Shown here: positions 52,378-61,022 of the stretch, piece by piece
How the letters are laid out: every line of letters begins with the position of its first letter
Position numbering within the stretch: the first letter of the stretch is position 1
Program-made: the position numbers and the translations under genes
NCBI RefSeq assembly: GCF_029714425.1
Contig: NZ_CP121668.1
Location: forward strand, 3,183,501 to 3,247,500
Reading direction: 5' to 3'
From: Bradyrhizobium sp. CB2312
GTDB taxonomy: Bacteria; Pseudomonadota; Alphaproteobacteria; Rhizobiales; Xanthobacteraceae
DNA: 64,000 bases
The notes under the pieces: generated by a model
Database searches by the model: none
What the model was told of the DNA's origin: nothing
The model's input: only the letters and a program-made list of their open reading frames with translations

Positions 52378-53208
52378 CTAGTAATCGCCGGGGTTCATGA
52401 TCATCGGGCTTCTCGTGTCGGCCGGGGCCAGCGCGCTGCTGGCGCTGTCGCGCAGGAAGCGGTCGAGCGTTGCCTGGATCTTCTCCTTGACCGCGTCGGG
52501 GCCGCGATCGCTCATCTCGGTGTGCTGTGCGCCGGTATGGACGATGTCGATGCCGCGCGCCTTCGCCTCTTCCGGCGTCGGCAGCACGCCGGGATCGGTC
52601 TGGAAGTGCGGATCCTTGGAGCGGAACGACAGAATCTTCAAATTGTCGCTGACCACGAAAGGCACCCGCAAATTGTCGAGCGTGATCACCTTCGACACCA
52701 GCTCCGGATGCTGATGGGCGACATACATGGAGACGTCGCCGCCGTTGGAATGCCCGACGAGGGTGATGTGGTCGTAATCGACGTTCTCCTGCCGCCGCTT
52801 CAGCTCGCCCAGCGTGAAGAGGATGTTGGTCTCGCAGCGGATATAGACTTCGCGCCGGCCGACATATTGCTGGCCGACATGGGTCATCAGCGGCGGATCG
52901 CTCGGCAGGTCCTGCTGGATGCTGGCAACGAGGTAGCCGCGCGCGGCGAGCACGTTGGCAAGGAAGGAATACTCGGTGGCCTTGACGGTGTTGCCGTTGC
53001 TGATGATGGCAAGCGGGAGCTTCCAGAGGCCGAGATTGGCCTTGTTCTCGTAATCGCGCCGCACGGCGATCTCGACCGAGATCGGCCGCTGGCGGGTGGC
53101 GTCGAACAAGGACAAAGTCTCATGGCGGATCGCGAACCGGCTGACCACGAAATACTGGCCGACGCCGAGGACGCAAAGGAGTGCCAGGATTGCAAACACC
53201 CTTTTCAT
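52378..53208 (-). CDS. Alpha/beta hydrolase with N-terminal membrane anchor or signal
   Basis: A 276-aa protein beginning MKRVFAILALLCVLGVGQYFVVSRF, an N-terminal signal or anchor. The core has the nucleophile elbow VGHSNGG, an oxyanion region AIISNGNTVKATEY, and the catalytic His probably in HTGAQHTEMSD. This resembles exported dienelactone-hydrolase or esterase-type proteins. Substrate is unknown. Confidence 0.8.
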   Translation of the reverse strand: MKRVFAILALLCVLGVGQYFVVSRFAIRHETLSLFDATRQRPISVEIAVRRDYENKANLGLWKLPLAIISNGNTVKATEYSFLANVLAARGYLVASIQQDLPSDPPLMTHVGQQYVGRREVYIRCETNILFTLGELKRRQENVDYDHITLVGHSNGGDVSMYVAHQHPELVSKVITLDNLRVPFVVSDNLKILSFRSKDPHFQTDPGVLPTPEEAKARGIDIVHTGAQHTEMSDRGPDAVKEKIQATLDRFLRDSASSALAPADTRSPMIMNPGDY

Positions 53209-53359
53209 GGTCCCGTCTCAAATCACTTTCGGCTGAAACGTGGTCATTGGGAACTCCCGGATCGAGCGATCGTGAGCAGGTTACGGGATTAAATTTAGGC
53301 AAGTCTGTGAGAAGCGCCGCAAAAAGGCCGCATCAAGGCAAGCGCTCGAGGCCGCGCGG

Positions 53360-55156
53360 CTAGAGGCAGCTGCCCTTGCCGCGCTCGGGGCAGAGCCGGA
53401 ACGCGCTCGACAGGGTGAACAGGAAGCGCGGGCTCCGGCGCTCGTTGTCCGGCGCCCGGTAGCTCAGGGGGACGGCCACGCCGAGATCGGCCAGGAAATC
53501 GTCCGGCAGGAAAAACCGCACGCCGGCCCCGGCCGATGTCAGCGAGAGGCCGTCGCTCAGGCCGTAGCCGTCGTTCCAGACCGCGCCGACGTCGCCAAAG
53601 GCGTAGAGTTGGTAGCCGCTCCAGTAGCGGAAGTTCAGCTTCTGGTCGAAGCGCACTTCGAGCGAGCCGGCAAGACCGTTGTCGCCGCTGATCTCGGCCG
53701 CGCCATAGCCTCGGCCGAAGGCCGCGCCGCCGAGATAGAATTGCTGCGAGGTGAACAGCGGCCGCGATGCGGTCTGGCTTGCCGCCGAGAGCTTGAGCGA
53801 CCAGGCGTCGTTCAGCGTCTGGTATCGCGTGAACCAGAAGTTCAGCACGGAGAAGTTCGAGGACGCGCCGTCACGCGACAGCAGATCGTCGTCGAAATGC
53901 GAGGCGCCGAAGATGTCGAGGCCCTGGCGGTAGGTCATCGTCGCGAAATTGGTGCCGCCGAAGCGATCCTGCAGCCGGTAGTCGGCGGTCAGGCTCGCGG
54001 TCCTGATGTGATCGTTGTACCAGGGGCCATAGAGATCATGCTCGGAGACGTTGCTGAAGGTGGTCGCCGCTGTCAGCGTCAGCGCGGAGGATTGCGACTG
54101 CAACGGCACGATGCCGGCACGCAGCTCGAACGCTTCGGTCGTGGTGATGTCGCGGTCGAGGCGGCGGGCGTCGCCCGGCCGCACCGCGCTGTACAGGACC
54201 GACGCGCCGAGACGCACGCCGTCCACGCCGACAGGCGCATCATAGGAGAGGCGCGCAAAGCCGAGTTCACGTGGATCGTTGGCAATGGTCGACAGGTTGA
54301 TCGCCAGCGTGTCGCCGGGCGTGAGATAGGAGTTGAACGCGCCGGTCGCGTAGGTCTGCCAGGGGCCGACTGAGGACGAGCCGAGATTGTCCAGACCGAA
54401 CGACGTGAAAACGTGCCAGGTCTTGAGATAGACCGTGAGACGGAAGCGGCCGGTCGTACCGCCAATCTCCTCGAGCGCGGTATCGGTGATCCGGACGCCC
54501 GGCCTGCCATTGATGAGGAAGAGCTGGCGTTCGAGGGTCGCGAGGCGCGATGGCTGTTCGGCCAGAACCGGAGCGAGCATCGGCCTCACGCCGAACTGCT
54601 CGGCGCCGTCGCCTTTCAACTCGGCGTCCACGATGGCGCCTTCGATTACCCGAACGCTGACACGACCGTCGGCGATGTCCTGCGGCGGCACGATCGCGCG
54701 GCTTAAGTGGAAGCCGGCGGCGCGGTAGAGATCGCTGATCGCGCCTGCGATCGCGGCGAGGTCGGCCTGCGAGATATTCTTGCCGAGATAGGGTTGATAG
54801 ATCGCAGCGATGCGATCGCCGGAAATGGCATGGGCGCCGCTGACGTTGACGCCGCGCAGGACGAATTGCGGCCTGGTGTCGCCGCCGGTGTTGGGCTGGC
54901 CGACCGTCGGCAATCTGACTGCAGGACGCCTCAGCGACTCCTGCTCGGATTGGTTTTCAAAGTATTTCTCCGGCTGTCGCGGATCGAAGCCCGGCTGGTT
55001 CGCCTGCTGCGCGAAAGCCTGCGGAACGCCCGTGAGAATTGGTGCTGCGAGCGCCAACGCGGTGAGGGCATGCCGCCTTGCAACTTGTGCGTCTAACCGC
55101 TCTCCGTAGTTCAACGGAGAAATTCTCATGAGGCGGTAAAGGTTCGCTAGCTGCAT
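53360..55156 (-). CDS. TpsB-family outer-membrane transporter (ShlB/FhaC/HecB-like)
   Basis: A 598-aa protein; ATG 55129 (MRISPLNYG) is an alternative start. The leader (TALALAAPILTGVPQAFAQQ) precedes a Pro/Gln-rich linker, a POTRA_2 domain (about 96-170, FVLRGVNVSGAHAI...LYRAAGFHLSRAIVPPQDI) and a 16-strand barrel containing a conserved QQFYLGGAAFGRGYG segment, which resembles the L6 motif. The family secretes large TpsA beta-helical proteins. No TpsA exopeptide gene is in the window; the divergent neighbour is a FecR-domain protein. Confidence 0.88.
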   Translation of the reverse strand: MQLANLYRLMRISPLNYGERLDAQVARRHALTALALAAPILTGVPQAFAQQANQPGFDPRQPEKYFENQSEQESLRRPAVRLPTVGQPNTGGDTRPQFVLRGVNVSGAHAISGDRIAAIYQPYLGKNISQADLAAIAGAISDLYRAAGFHLSRAIVPPQDIADGRVSVRVIEGAIVDAELKGDGAEQFGVRPMLAPVLAEQPSRLATLERQLFLINGRPGVRITDTALEEIGGTTGRFRLTVYLKTWHVFTSFGLDNLGSSSVGPWQTYATGAFNSYLTPGDTLAINLSTIANDPRELGFARLSYDAPVGVDGVRLGASVLYSAVRPGDARRLDRDITTTEAFELRAGIVPLQSQSSALTLTAATTFSNVSEHDLYGPWYNDHIRTASLTADYRLQDRFGGTNFATMTYRQGLDIFGASHFDDDLLSRDGASSNFSVLNFWFTRYQTLNDAWSLKLSAASQTASRPLFTSQQFYLGGAAFGRGYGAAEISGDNGLAGSLEVRFDQKLNFRYWSGYQLYAFGDVGAVWNDGYGLSDGLSLTSAGAGVRFFLPDDFLADLGVAVPLSYRAPDNERRSPRFLFTLSSAFRLCPERGKGSCL

Positions 55157-55285
55157 GATTTTTCATAGGTTTTTATGGTCAATGAATCGTTAATGGCACC
55201 TGCCGACCGGATGCTTCCCGCTAATTCTATGTTGAGTGATTTCGGATACCTCGGGGTCCTCCTGTAACGGGGACTGAGGATCATC

Positions 55286-56536
55286 ATGCTCGGCGGAGTT
55301 GGAATGCGGTGCGCCTTCGTGGCTGCGCTGATCCTGGGAATGGCTTCTGCTGCGCACGCCGCGGACGACGGTGTCTGGTCGGTCAGCAAGTCCTCGGGCG
55401 AGGTCTGGCTCGCCACTGATGGTGCGCAGCCCGTGTCGCTGAATCAGGACGGCACGCTCAAGCCTGGCGACACAATTCGCACCGGCCGCAACGGACGCGT
55501 GCTGCTCATGCGCGGTGAAGAAACCATTCTGATCTCTCCGAACTCGGTGGTCGGCTTGCCGGCCGAGAAGAAGGAGGGGCTTTCGACCACGATCATCCAG
55601 CAGGCAGGCTCGATCCTGCTCGAGGTCGAGAAGCGTAACGTCAAGCATTTCGAGGTCGAGACGCCCTATCTCGCCGCGGTCGTCAAGGGAACGCAGTTCA
55701 GCGTCACCGTCGGAGCGGGCAGCACCAAAGTCGGCGTGCGGCGCGGCCAGGTCGAAGTGTCGGACTTCAAGACGGGACAGATCGCCCAAGTCATGCCGGG
55801 ACAATCGGCAACCGCCTTCGAGCACGGCAAGCCCGGCCTCAGTCTGGGCGGTGCCGGGACCTTCAATCCGATCGAGCAGGGCAAGCCGCGCGCCTCGACG
55901 ATCGAGCGCGTCCCCGTGCCGAAGTCGGGCCTGTCGGCGCCGCGCAATGCGGCCAACGGCCATGCGATCCATGCGCTTGGTCCGATCGACAAGGGGACGA
56001 AGGCAGCCGGCGCGCCGAAGCAATCGCATCAGGCGAGCGGAGCTCACGCGCCCAAAGCCGGCGTAGTGCGCATCTCGAGTTCGCTCGGCGAAGTCAAGCT
56101 GAACGTCCACAAGGTCACCAACGGGCTTGCTCACGGCGCGACTGCTCCGGGACAGGTGCGCAACGCGAACGCCAGCACCAATACCGCGACGGTCTGGAGC
56201 GATAGCAAGACGAGCACGATGACAACGGCCGCGAACAGCTCGACCGCGACGGCCGCTAGCACGAGCAGCAGTGCAGCTGCGGCCAGTGCCACGTCTTCGT
56301 CGACAAGTGCGACGACGACTGTTGCGACCAGCGCCGGGTCGACCAGCGATGCGTCAGGCAAGAATGGCAACAACGGCAATGGAATTGGCGGCAACAACGG
56401 TAACGGGAATAGCGGCAACAACGGAAACGGTAACGGCAACAGTGGTGCCACCGGGAACGGCAAGGGCAACAACGGTAACGGCAACGGGAATGGCGGCGGT
56501 AACGGCAGTAACGGCCACGGCAACGGCCGACACTGA
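55286..56536 (+). CDS. Secreted FecR-domain protein with Ser/Thr-rich and Gly-Asn-rich tail
   Basis: A 416-aa protein with a Sec signal (FVAALILGMASAAHAA). Residues 30-160 are a FecR domain (LKPGDTIRTGRNGRVLL...VVKGTQFSVTVG...GQVEVSDFKTGQ). The middle is Lys/Pro/Ala-rich, 290-355 a Ser/Thr/Ala low-complexity region, and 356-416 consists almost purely of Gly and Asn. It is not next to an iron-regulated sigma factor, so it is not a FecR anti-sigma of the usual kind. The divergent TpsB gene 130 bases away and the CHASE2 gene downstream suggest one exported surface system. Confidence 0.85.
   Translation: MLGGVGMRCAFVAALILGMASAAHAADDGVWSVSKSSGEVWLATDGAQPVSLNQDGTLKPGDTIRTGRNGRVLLMRGEETILISPNSVVGLPAEKKEGLSTTIIQQAGSILLEVEKRNVKHFEVETPYLAAVVKGTQFSVTVGAGSTKVGVRRGQVEVSDFKTGQIAQVMPGQSATAFEHGKPGLSLGGAGTFNPIEQGKPRASTIERVPVPKSGLSAPRNAANGHAIHALGPIDKGTKAAGAPKQSHQASGAHAPKAGVVRISSSLGEVKLNVHKVTNGLAHGATAPGQVRNANASTNTATVWSDSKTSTMTTAANSSTATAASTSSSAAAASATSSSTSATTTVATSAGSTSDASGKNGNNGNGIGGNNGNGNSGNNGNGNGNSGATGNGKGNNGNGNGNGGGNGSNGHGNGRH
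56360..56531 (+). repeat. Coding simple-sequence region: AACGGC/GGCAAC units
   Basis: Units such as GGCAACAACGG, GGTAACGG and AACGGGAAT recur 15-20 times, encoding the Gly-Asn tail of the FecR-domain protein. Imperfect repetition could permit length variation by slippage or recombination. Confidence 0.75.
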
Positions 56537-56585
56537 CGCGAATTCCAAGGGGTGAGGGGGCGCACGCGCTGAAGCGGGTGTGTAG

Positions 56586-59339
56586 GTGGATCGGGTGAAA
56601 CGTTATCGGCCGCATATTCTGGTCGTGATCGCGCTTGCGGTCGTGCTGTCCACGGGATGGCATGGCGCGCTTCGCAATGCGCTCACCGATCTGCGTTTCG
56701 CCTGGCAATCGCGTCCGGCGACCGGCAACGTCGTCGTGGTGGCTATCGACGCGCTCTCGATCGACCAGATCGGAGTCTGGCCGTGGCCGCGGCGGCTCCA
56801 TGCCGAGCTATTGCACAGGCTCGAGGCGGCGGGCGCGCAGGACGTCGCCTTCGACGTCGATTTCAGCACGCCGTCGGATCCGGCCTCGGACGCGGCCTTC
56901 CTCACGGCGCTTCGCGAGGTCGGCGGTTCGACGATCCTGCCGTCCTTCAAGCAGCCGTCGCCGAATGGCGGCACGGCTCACATCAATCGCCCTCTGAAGC
57001 TGTTCAGCAACCAGTCGTGGCCGGCCGTCGTCAATGTCGCGATTGAATCCGACGGGCTCGTCCGCCGTTATCCGGTTGGCGAGAAGCTCGGCGAATCCCA
57101 GATGCCGTCGATGGCCGTCGTGCTGGCCGGGCAGGACGCCAATCGGCGGCCGCCCTTCCTGATCGATTTCAGCATTCGTGCGTCCTCCATCCCCACCGTC
57201 TCCTATTCCGACGTGCTGCGCGGCGACGCAGCCACTCTGGGCAAGTTGAGAGACAAGAAGATCATCGTCGGCGCCACGGCGCTCGAGCTGGGCGACCGGT
57301 TCAGCGTTCCGAACGGCAAGATCATCTCGGGGCCCGCCCTCCAGGCGCTCGCGGCGGAATCCATCCTCCAGAACCGCATGCTGCGCTGGACCTCCGATGT
57401 CGGCATGTTCATTGGCCTGGGCCTGATCTGTTTGCTGATGATGTATTCGTGGCGCCGCTTCGCTCCCGGTGTCCGCGTCGCGGTCCTCGTTGCTGCGGGG
57501 GTTGGCCTCGAGCTGGCCGCTGCCTTCGTACAGGTAAAATGGCCGCTCATCATCGACACCTCGCTGTTTCATATCGCGATCATCGCCTATCTGACGGCGA
57601 TCGCGCTCGACGAGATCGATTTCCGCAGCCTCTTGGGGCGCATCGCCGAAAGCCGCTTTCATCGTATCGCAATGTCGCTCGGCGACGGTCTGGTCTGCAC
57701 CGACGAGGATCACCGGATCACGGTGTGGAATCCCGGCGCCAGCGCGATCTTCGGCTACATGCCGACCGAAATGATCGGGCAGCCGTTCGAGACGCTCTGT
57801 GCGGTGCCCGCGGGTGCTGGCGCAAAGGCTTTCGCCATGCGTGATGCTGCGCGCCAGGCGCTGCTGGTGCCCGGTGGCGCCGTCGTCGTCGAGTTCGTGG
57901 GCCGGCGCAAGAACGGCGAGACGTTCCCCGTCGAAGCCAGCTTCTCGGGCTGGCAGGGAACGGACGGTTTCCAGTACGGAGCCATCCTGCGCGACATCTC
58001 GGTCCGCAAGCGCGAAGCCGAACGTGTCAGGTATCTCGCCGAACACGACGCGCTGACGGGACTTGCCAACCGGAACATGCTGCATGCCGGGCTGGTCGGC
58101 TCGATTGCGGATGCGCAGCGGCGCTCCTGCGGGGTCGCGCTGCTGGTGATCGGGCTCGACGGCTTCCAGCGCATCAACGACATGCTGGGTCATTCCGCCG
58201 GCGACCTCGTGCTGCAGGCGGTCGCTGATCGCCTGAAGGAGCAGGCCGGAGATGGCTCGGTCGTTGCCCGGCTCAGCGGCGATGAATTCGCCATCGTGCG
58301 CGAAAGCGCAGATGTTGGCGAGCCGATTGCGGAGTTCGTCGAGCGCATCGCCCGCGCGTTCGAGGCGCCGCTCACAACGGGCACGCGTCAGCATCGCGTG
58401 CGGATCAGCGTCGGCGTCGCCGTCTATCCGGAAGGCGGGCACAACGCCGACGATCTCCTCAGCAACGGCCATCTCGCACTCAGCAAGGCCAAGCTGACGC
58501 GGCGCGGCAGCCATGTGATCTTCGAGAATGCGATCAGGCAGGAGCTTGAGAACAGGCTGACGCTGGAGAGTGAACTGGCGCTCGCCGCGGATCGCGGCGA
58601 ATTCGAGCTGTTCTACCAGCCCCAGGTTCGGCTGGTCGACGGCGGCCTGGTCGGGGCCGAAGCGCTCATCCGCTGGCGGCACCCCGTGCGCGGCTACGTG
58701 TCGCCTGGCGAGTTCATGCCGGTGGTCAACACCTCGGCGCTGTCCGAGCGGATCGCGACCTGGGTGATGGAGACTGCCGCTCGTCAGGCGCGCGCCTGGG
58801 AATTGTCCGGCAACAACGTGCGCGTCGCGATCAACCTGTCGCCATCGCAGCTCCACTCCGGCGATCTCGCGCATTCGGTTGCGGCCCTGCTCGAAACGAC
58901 GGGGCTCACGCCGTGGCTGCTCGAGCTCGAGGTCACCGAAGACATCCTGCTCCATGACGAGACCCGCGTGCTCGACATGTTCAAGCGGATCCAGCAGCTC
59001 GGCGTGCGCATCCTGTTCGACGATTTCGGCACCGGCTATGCAAGCCTGAGCTATCTGAAGAAATTCCCGCTGGACGGCCTCAAGATCGACCGGTCGTTCG
59101 TGCTCGACCTGCTCGCCGATTCCGACGACGCTGCGATCGTCGGATCGACGATTGGCCTCAGCAAGCAGCTCGGTCTGACGGTCATGGCCGAAGGCATCGA
59201 GAACCGCGCCACGGCCGACTTCCTGGTCAGCATGGGATGCAAGGAAGGGCAGGGCTACTTTTTCGGCCGTCCGATGCCTGTGGCGGCGTTCGAGACACAA
59301 TTTTTCAGGGCCGCACTCGCAGTCGTCACCGCGGCCTGA
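56586..59339 (+). CDS. CHASE2-PAS-GGDEF-EAL membrane signalling protein
   Basis: A 917-aa protein from GTG 56586, downstream of the FecR gene by 50 bases. Order: N-terminal TM, periplasmic CHASE2 (about 30-270, with FDVDFSTPSDPASDAAF), three TM helices (about 275-345), PAS (about 355-475), GGDEF (about 485-640, motif SGDEF, no visible RxxD inhibitory site), EAL (about 650-905, all catalytic residues: EALIRW, NLSPSQ, ELEVTED, DDFGTGY, KIDRSF, EGIE, EGQGYFFGRP). Predicted c-di-GMP phosphodiesterase; cyclase activity doubtful. Confidence 0.92.
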   Translation: MDRVKRYRPHILVVIALAVVLSTGWHGALRNALTDLRFAWQSRPATGNVVVVAIDALSIDQIGVWPWPRRLHAELLHRLEAAGAQDVAFDVDFSTPSDPASDAAFLTALREVGGSTILPSFKQPSPNGGTAHINRPLKLFSNQSWPAVVNVAIESDGLVRRYPVGEKLGESQMPSMAVVLAGQDANRRPPFLIDFSIRASSIPTVSYSDVLRGDAATLGKLRDKKIIVGATALELGDRFSVPNGKIISGPALQALAAESILQNRMLRWTSDVGMFIGLGLICLLMMYSWRRFAPGVRVAVLVAAGVGLELAAAFVQVKWPLIIDTSLFHIAIIAYLTAIALDEIDFRSLLGRIAESRFHRIAMSLGDGLVCTDEDHRITVWNPGASAIFGYMPTEMIGQPFETLCAVPAGAGAKAFAMRDAARQALLVPGGAVVVEFVGRRKNGETFPVEASFSGWQGTDGFQYGAILRDISVRKREAERVRYLAEHDALTGLANRNMLHAGLVGSIADAQRRSCGVALLVIGLDGFQRINDMLGHSAGDLVLQAVADRLKEQAGDGSVVARLSGDEFAIVRESADVGEPIAEFVERIARAFEAPLTTGTRQHRVRISVGVAVYPEGGHNADDLLSNGHLALSKAKLTRRGSHVIFENAIRQELENRLTLESELALAADRGEFELFYQPQVRLVDGGLVGAEALIRWRHPVRGYVSPGEFMPVVNTSALSERIATWVMETAARQARAWELSGNNVRVAINLSPSQLHSGDLAHSVAALLETTGLTPWLLELEVTEDILLHDETRVLDMFKRIQQLGVRILFDDFGTGYASLSYLKKFPLDGLKIDRSFVLDLLADSDDAAIVGSTIGLSKQLGLTVMAEGIENRATADFLVSMGCKEGQGYFFGRPMPVAAFETQFFRAALAVVTAA

Positions 59340-59357
59340 ATTGCTTGATCTCGGCCG

Positions 59358-59618
59358 CTAGCGCCGGCGGGCGACCGCCACACCAAACAGGAAGGCGACG
59401 AACAGACTGGCCAAGGGCGCTTCGCGCGTGATCGCCGCGACAGTCGCGAGTGGTCGTCCGGGCTTTCGCGCCTCATCGATTGCATAGGTGAGACGGTCGA
59501 CCGCTGCGCGCAAGCCTCCCGCGACCTCGCCGATGGTTTGGGAGACGTCGGTGGCGGCGTCGATGGCGCGTTCGGCCATGCCGGGCTGAGGATTGGGCTG
59601 CGGTATTTCCGTGCTCAA
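59358..59618 (-). CDS. Small membrane-anchored hypothetical protein (86 aa)
   Basis: Start TTG 59618 is preferred: GGAGG with 8-base spacing lies before it, while the upstream GTG at 59660 lacks a site. The protein is an amphipathic helix (AERAIDAATDVSQTIGEVAGGLRAAVDRLTYAIDEARK) followed by a hydrophobic C-terminal segment (LASLFVAFLFGVAVARRR), resembling DUF883/ElaB-type ribosome-associated membrane proteins in layout; family not established. Confidence 0.65.
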   Translation of the reverse strand: MSTEIPQPNPQPGMAERAIDAATDVSQTIGEVAGGLRAAVDRLTYAIDEARKPGRPLATVAAITREAPLASLFVAFLFGVAVARRR

Positions 59619-59658
59619 GCGCGCGACCTCCGAACCTGACGGAAAGATTGAGACCGGC

Positions 59659-59748
59659 ACCTTTGGCTATCCTCGCGTGCGCTTGTTTTGGAACAGCGGG
59701 CCCGAAGACCTTTGGCTATCCGCGACAGGCGCCGTTTTGAACGGCGGG
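59659..59748. repeat. Imperfect tandem repeat (2 x about 42 bp, period 49)
   Basis: ACCTTTGGCTATCC...GTTTTGGAACAGCGGG (59659-59700) and ACCTTTGGCTATCC...GTTTTGAACGGCGGG (59708-59748) are near-identical at both ends. It lies in the 265-bp intergenic region between the TTG-started gene and arginase. Two short duplicated sites at 49-base spacing could be regulatory or a duplication relic. Confidence 0.65.
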
Positions 59749-59883
59749 TGCCGGCCTTGCAGTGGAAATGCGCCGCACGGGAATTAGTTCCAGCCGGACG
59801 CATCTCGTTGCGAAATCCCCGGGAAACGACGGCTGCGAATCTCTGTTAGGCTGGTGCAGCCTTGCTGAACTCGGGAGATTGCC

Positions 59884-60858
59884 GTGACCGACCGGACCAT
59901 GGATCGAGCCCGGCGCATCGCCTTGCTCGGCGCGCCCATCGACATGGGGGCCTCGCAGCGCGGTACCTTGATGGGCCCTGCAGCGTTGCGCACAGCCGGT
60001 CTTGCCACACTGCTCGAAAGTCTCGACTTCGAAGTCGTCGATTATGGCGATCTCTCCGTCGCCGAGGTCCCGGACCTCGCCGACAGGCCGCCTGAGAAGG
60101 CAAATCACTACCGCGAGATCCAGCGCTGGACGCGCGTGCTGAGCCGCAGAGGCCACGAGATCGCGCAAACTGGTGCGCTCCCGATCTTTCTCGGCGGGGA
60201 TCACACATTGTCGATGGGCTCGGTCAATGCGATGGCGCGTCACTGGCAGGAGCGCGGGCGCGAGCTGTTCGTGCTCTGGCTCGATGCCCATGCCGACTAC
60301 AACACGCCGGAGACGACGATCACGGCCAACATGCACGGCATGTCGGCCGCCTTCCTGTGCGGCGAGCCGGGCCTTGACGGCCTCCTGGGCGACGATCCGC
60401 GCGCCTCGATCGATCCTGATAGACTGGATCTGTTCGGCGCGCGCTCGATCGACAAGCTCGAAAAGGAATTGATGCGCGCGCGACGGATCAGGGTCGTCGA
60501 CATGCGGCAGATCGACGAGTTCGGTGTCGCAGTGCTGATCCGACGCGTCATCGAACGGGTCAAGGCGAGCAATGGCGTGCTGCATGTCAGTTTTGACGTC
60601 GATTTCCTCGATCCTTGCGTGGCGCCAGGCGTCGGCACCACCGTACCGGGCGGTGCGACCTATCGCGAAGCGCATCTGATCATGGAGCTGCTGCACGATT
60701 CCGGCGTGGTCGGATCGGTCGACATCGTCGAGCTCAATCCATTCCTCGACGAGCGCGGCCGGACCGCGCGCACCGCGGTCGAGCTGATCGGCAGTCTGTT
60801 CGGCCAGCAGATCACCGATCGGCCGACGCCGAGCAATGCGATCGCCCCGGGGGAGTGA
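59884..60858 (+). CDS. rocF: Arginase
   Basis: A 324-aa manganese enzyme hydrolysing L-arginine to ornithine and urea. Metal ligands are all present: H107 (GGDHTLS), D134, H136 and D138 (LDAHADYN), D238 and D240 (SFDVDFLDP). The catalytic His is likely in NMHGM. Start GTG 59884 follows CTCGGGAG. It is the arginase rather than agmatinase type judged by GGDHT and length. It appears monocistronic. Confidence 0.94.
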   Translation: MTDRTMDRARRIALLGAPIDMGASQRGTLMGPAALRTAGLATLLESLDFEVVDYGDLSVAEVPDLADRPPEKANHYREIQRWTRVLSRRGHEIAQTGALPIFLGGDHTLSMGSVNAMARHWQERGRELFVLWLDAHADYNTPETTITANMHGMSAAFLCGEPGLDGLLGDDPRASIDPDRLDLFGARSIDKLEKELMRARRIRVVDMRQIDEFGVAVLIRRVIERVKASNGVLHVSFDVDFLDPCVAPGVGTTVPGGATYREAHLIMELLHDSGVVGSVDIVELNPFLDERGRTARTAVELIGSLFGQQITDRPTPSNAIAPGE

Positions 60859-61022
60859 ATCAAGCTGCTCGCGTTTGTGCACTGCAAGGAAAGGAACTGC
60901 TCCTGCGGCCGCGAGATTTAGATCAGCCCCGATCGAAATCGCCGGCTTTTGAAACAGCTGCGAATTGCAAATACCGCAGTCGGATTGTTTGATGCGGGCT
61001 CAGCGCCAGCCGAGGGCCCGCA

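Noticed and set aside
56808..59300. Long minus-strand open frame of 830 codons
   Set aside because: It is the shadow of the GGDEF-EAL gene, whose motifs are intact on the plus strand.
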